DNA of 64,000 nucleotides from Chenopodium formosanum (taxonomy: Eukaryota > Streptophyta > Magnoliopsida > Caryophyllales > Amaranthaceae), in assembly GCA_024500155.1 (NCBI GenBank), contig CM044880.1:3596001-3660000 (forward strand), in the 5' to 3' direction. The position numbers and the translations under genes are program-made. The notes beneath the pieces are model-generated. The model did not search any database. It was given only the letters and a program-made list of their open reading frames with translations, and had not been told where the DNA came from. This document shows positions 61,120 to 64,000 of the stretch, one piece after another; position 1 is the first letter of the stretch; every line of letters starts with the position of its first letter.

Positions 61120-63677
61120 TAGAGCTCTCAAAAGTTGACCCAATCCGAAATAGCGACTCAAACTCGATTATTAACCGACTCATTTAAACCCGAAAAAATG
61201 GTGACCCAAACCCGACCTAAAACCAACCCTTGACCCGAGTATGTAAGACCCGAATCCGAACATGAATTGACCCGGAGATGACCCAACCCGAATGTAACCC
61301 GTAAATTATTGACTAGAACCGAACTCGACTTGAACCGAAATTGACCCAAACCCGTTTTAACCCGTCAAACCCAAATTTAACCCGACTTGTTACTTAACTG
61401 ACCTGAATTCAACCCGACCCGTTCCTAACCCGACCCGAATTTAACCCAATCTGTTACAAACCTTACCCGAAATCAACCCAACTTGTTATTGACCTGACCC
61501 AAATTCAACCCGACTTATTATTGACTTGACCCGAATTTTACCGAACCTATTACTAACCCGACCCAAAAATTCAACCCAATCTGTTACTAACTAGCTTAGA
61601 CTCAAAATCAACACGACTTGTTACTGACCCGACCTAAATTCAACCCAAATTGTTCCCTACCCGATTTCAAATCACCTTAATTGCAATTTAGACCACCTTA
61701 TTATTGTTGATCAAAACATTTGTCTAAGGAGACCAAGTCGGTCCAGGCCAGCAAAAGAAAGAGCATCATCCTCAAATTTAAGATTTAAATATAGTAAATA
61801 TTTGTTGTATGGTCAAAGGAGATAATTATCTTCCTAAATTATAAAGTATAGTTCCCTGGTATATTGCCATATATATAATAGTCAAAGAAAATAATTAACT
61901 TGATAAAAATGATGATTATCTATTTATAGTTACTTGAACTATAATATGATCTAACTTGGAAATGACACCACCTGATTGTAACTTGCAAATTATTGACTTG
62001 AACATAACCTGACTTGACTCCGAGAATGACCCGACTTAGCTTGGAAATAACCCAACCTGATTATAACCCGCAAATTATTGACTTGAACCGAACCCGACTT
62101 GAACCCGAGAATGACTTGACTTGAAAATGACCCGACCTGATTATAACCCGCAAATTATTAACTTGAAGCGAACCCGACTCAAACCCGAGAATGAACCGAC
62201 ATGATTCTAACCCGCAAATTATTGACTTGAACCGAACCCAACTCGAACCCTAGAATTACCCTAACCCGTTTTAACCCGTGAAAACCCAATAAAAATTGTC
62301 AAAATGTTTACCATTATCCTTAATACCCCCCGGGAGTCCAATTGGGTGGGTGGAACCATCCAAATTGCCTTTAAACGACCAATTTACCGGTTTACAACTT
62401 GCACCGATTTCATTAACTCAAACTTACCACGAACATTTATGACAAGATATAATGATCATATATGGATCCAAACGGCATTATATGACCCCGAGATGTATCC
62501 CATAAAATCTTAAAGCTTTTCGACATCGGGCCCCGAAAAATTCGAAATTTCTCTAAAAACGTGGATATTAGCCTTCAATTTTGGAATTTTTTGACTTTTT
62601 TTCGCCCGGATATAAAAATTGCCAAAATGTTTACCATAGTCTCAAATACTCTTCGGGAGTCCAATTGGGTGGGTGGAACCATCTAATTTGCCTTTAAACG
62701 ACTAATTTACCGTTTTACAACTTACACGATTTCATTAATTCAAGCTTACCACAAACATTTATGACAACAAATAATGATCATATATGGTACCAAACGACAT
62801 TATATGACCCTGAGATTTATTCCCTAGAATTTCAAGACTTTTTGACACCGGGCCCCGAAAACTCCAAAAGTTCTCAAAAAGCGTGGATACAACCTTCAAT
62901 TTTTGAATTTTTTGACTTTTTTTCGCCCGAAAATAAAAATTGCCGAAATTTGCCTTTAAACGGCCAATTTACCGGTTTACAACTTGCGCCGATTTTATTA
63001 ATTCAAGACTACCACAAACATTTATGACAACATATAATGATCATATATGGTTCCAAACAGCATTATATGACCCCTAGATATATCCCCTTAAATCTAAAGG
63101 CTTTTCGACACCAGGCCCGAAACATCCAAAATTTCTCAAAAAACATGGATATTATCCTTCAATTTAGGAATTTTTTTAATTTTCTTCGTCCGTAAATAAA
63201 AATTTCCGAAATGTTTACCACGGTCTCTAATACCCTCCATGAGTCAAATTGGTTGGGTGGAACCATCCAATTTGTGTTTAACGGTCAATTTACCGATTTA
63301 CAACTTGCACCGATTTCATTAATTCAAGCTTACTACGAACATTTATGACAACGTGTAATGATCATATATGGTTCCAAACGACAATATATGACCCCGAGAT
63401 ATATCCCCTTAAATCTCAAAACTTTTCTACATCGAGCCCCGAAATCTCCAAAATTTCTCAAAAAACGTGGATATTAGCCTTCAATTTGGAATTTTTTGAC
63501 TTTTTTTCGCCTGAAAATAAAAATTGCCGAAATCTTTACCATGGTCCCTAATACCCTTTGGGATTCCAATTGGGTGGGTGGAACCATCCAATTTGTCTTT
63601 AAGCAGCTAATTTACCGGTTTACAACTTGCACCGATTTCATTAAATCAAGCCTACCACGAACATTTATGACAACATA
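61120..63677 (+). mobile_element. Second hAT-like/satellite composite, right part interrupted
   Basis: Left end TAGAGCTCTCAAAAG matches the element at 29206, and the ACCCGA array, AT-rich block (about 61680-61935) and second array follow in the same order. At about 62290 the second array passes into 322-bp satellite monomers at a point different from that in the first element. A CACTA element cuts the array at 63678. The right end is outside the window or lost. Confidence 0.6.
62290..63677 (+). repeat. Satellite array, about 4.3 monomers of the 322-bp family
   Basis: Anchors ACCATNGTC near 62310, 62632, 63217 and 63537. One unit lacks about 80 bp at 62948, where GCCGAAAT runs straight into TTGCCTTTAAACGG. 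Sequence is collinear with the monomers at 30536-33990. Confidence 0.9.
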
Positions 63678-64000
63678 CACTAGTAGAAAACACTAAAAGG
63701 GAAGCGGTTCAAATCCTCTAATGGGAAGCGGTTTTGAACCGCTTCGGTTTAGAGGGCTTCCCATTGCCCATTTAAATGAGAAGCGGTTCAAACCGCTTCC
63801 CTTTTAGAGGTAATGGAAAGCGGTTTTAACGCCAAACTGCTTCCCATTATGCCTAATTCACTAAAATTAAAATACAAACAATTAACATATGCGTAAACAT
63901 AATTTTTATTAATCAAATGATGTAATATTACATTTTCATCAAAAATTTTTTTTGTAATATGACAAAATACTTAAATTAAAATACAAACAATTAACATATG
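63678..64000. mobile_element. CACTA (En/Spm-like) element, left end
   Basis: Begins CACTAGTAGAAAACACTA, the typical CACTA terminus, in the middle of a satellite monomer (after GACAACATA). Subterminal repeats GGGAAGCGGTT and AACCGCTTCCC follow within 170 bp in both orientations and can form hairpins, as in CACTA elements. A 25-bp phrase from AAAATACAAACAATTAAC recurs at 63868 and 63976. The coding part and other end are outside the window. Confidence 0.85.

Overview
This window is nuclear DNA from a flowering plant. Genes have many short exons with GT-AG introns, the intergenic DNA is AT-rich and full of transposons, and the proteins are plant types (granulin-tailed papain-like protease, plant PTEN2, two-domain tRNA-His guanylyltransferase, D3 cyclin). 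The scattered 'ACGGAGTA'-type Stowaway ends and the repeat style suggest Caryophyllales, perhaps Amaranthaceae such as spinach or beet. That placement is an inference.

Layout. 1-1750: 5' end of a Copia retrotransposon on the minus strand (gag start, leader, 261-bp LTR), running off the left edge. 2267-5720: RD21-like cysteine protease, five exons. 8597-15147: PTEN2-type lipid phosphatase, twelve coding exons, with a 760-bp hAT element in intron 3. 16271-18625, minus: an NLR resistance pseudogene that lacks its 5' part at the P-loop, is frameshifted, and has a Stowaway MITE at the break. 19509-20594: a Mutator-like element with a perfect 9-bp target duplication. 21480-26921: THG1/ICA1-type tRNA-His guanylyltransferase, thirteen exons, whose two halves repeat the same exon pattern. 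27688-36494: C2-domain protein with a proline-rich tail. Its 7.4-kb fourth intron holds a 5.9-kb composite element: hAT-like ends, ACCCGA-rich arrays in two direct copies, and eleven 322-bp satellite monomers between them. 36495-51100: gene-free, repeat-rich DNA. 51423-56246: cyclin D3, whose first intron is almost wholly a second Mutator-like element. 56247-61119: gene-free. 61120-63677: a second copy of the transposon/satellite composite, cut by a CACTA element at 63678 that runs off the right edge.

The genes are ordinary unrelated housekeeping, signalling and defence genes and form no visible cluster. The distinctive biology is in the mobile DNA. A Harbinger-type MITE family with a TTCAG-repeat core is present in about ten copies with TTA/TAA target duplications. 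A 322-bp satellite sits inside hAT-like elements at two loci with different junctions. Several insertions in introns can be delimited to the base by their target duplications. Two genes also have unusual 5' leaders: a uORF whose stop overlaps the PTEN2 start as ATGA, and a 39-A tract plus a short uORF before cyclin D3. All exon limits come from reading frame, splice consensus and family knowledge. No database search was run.
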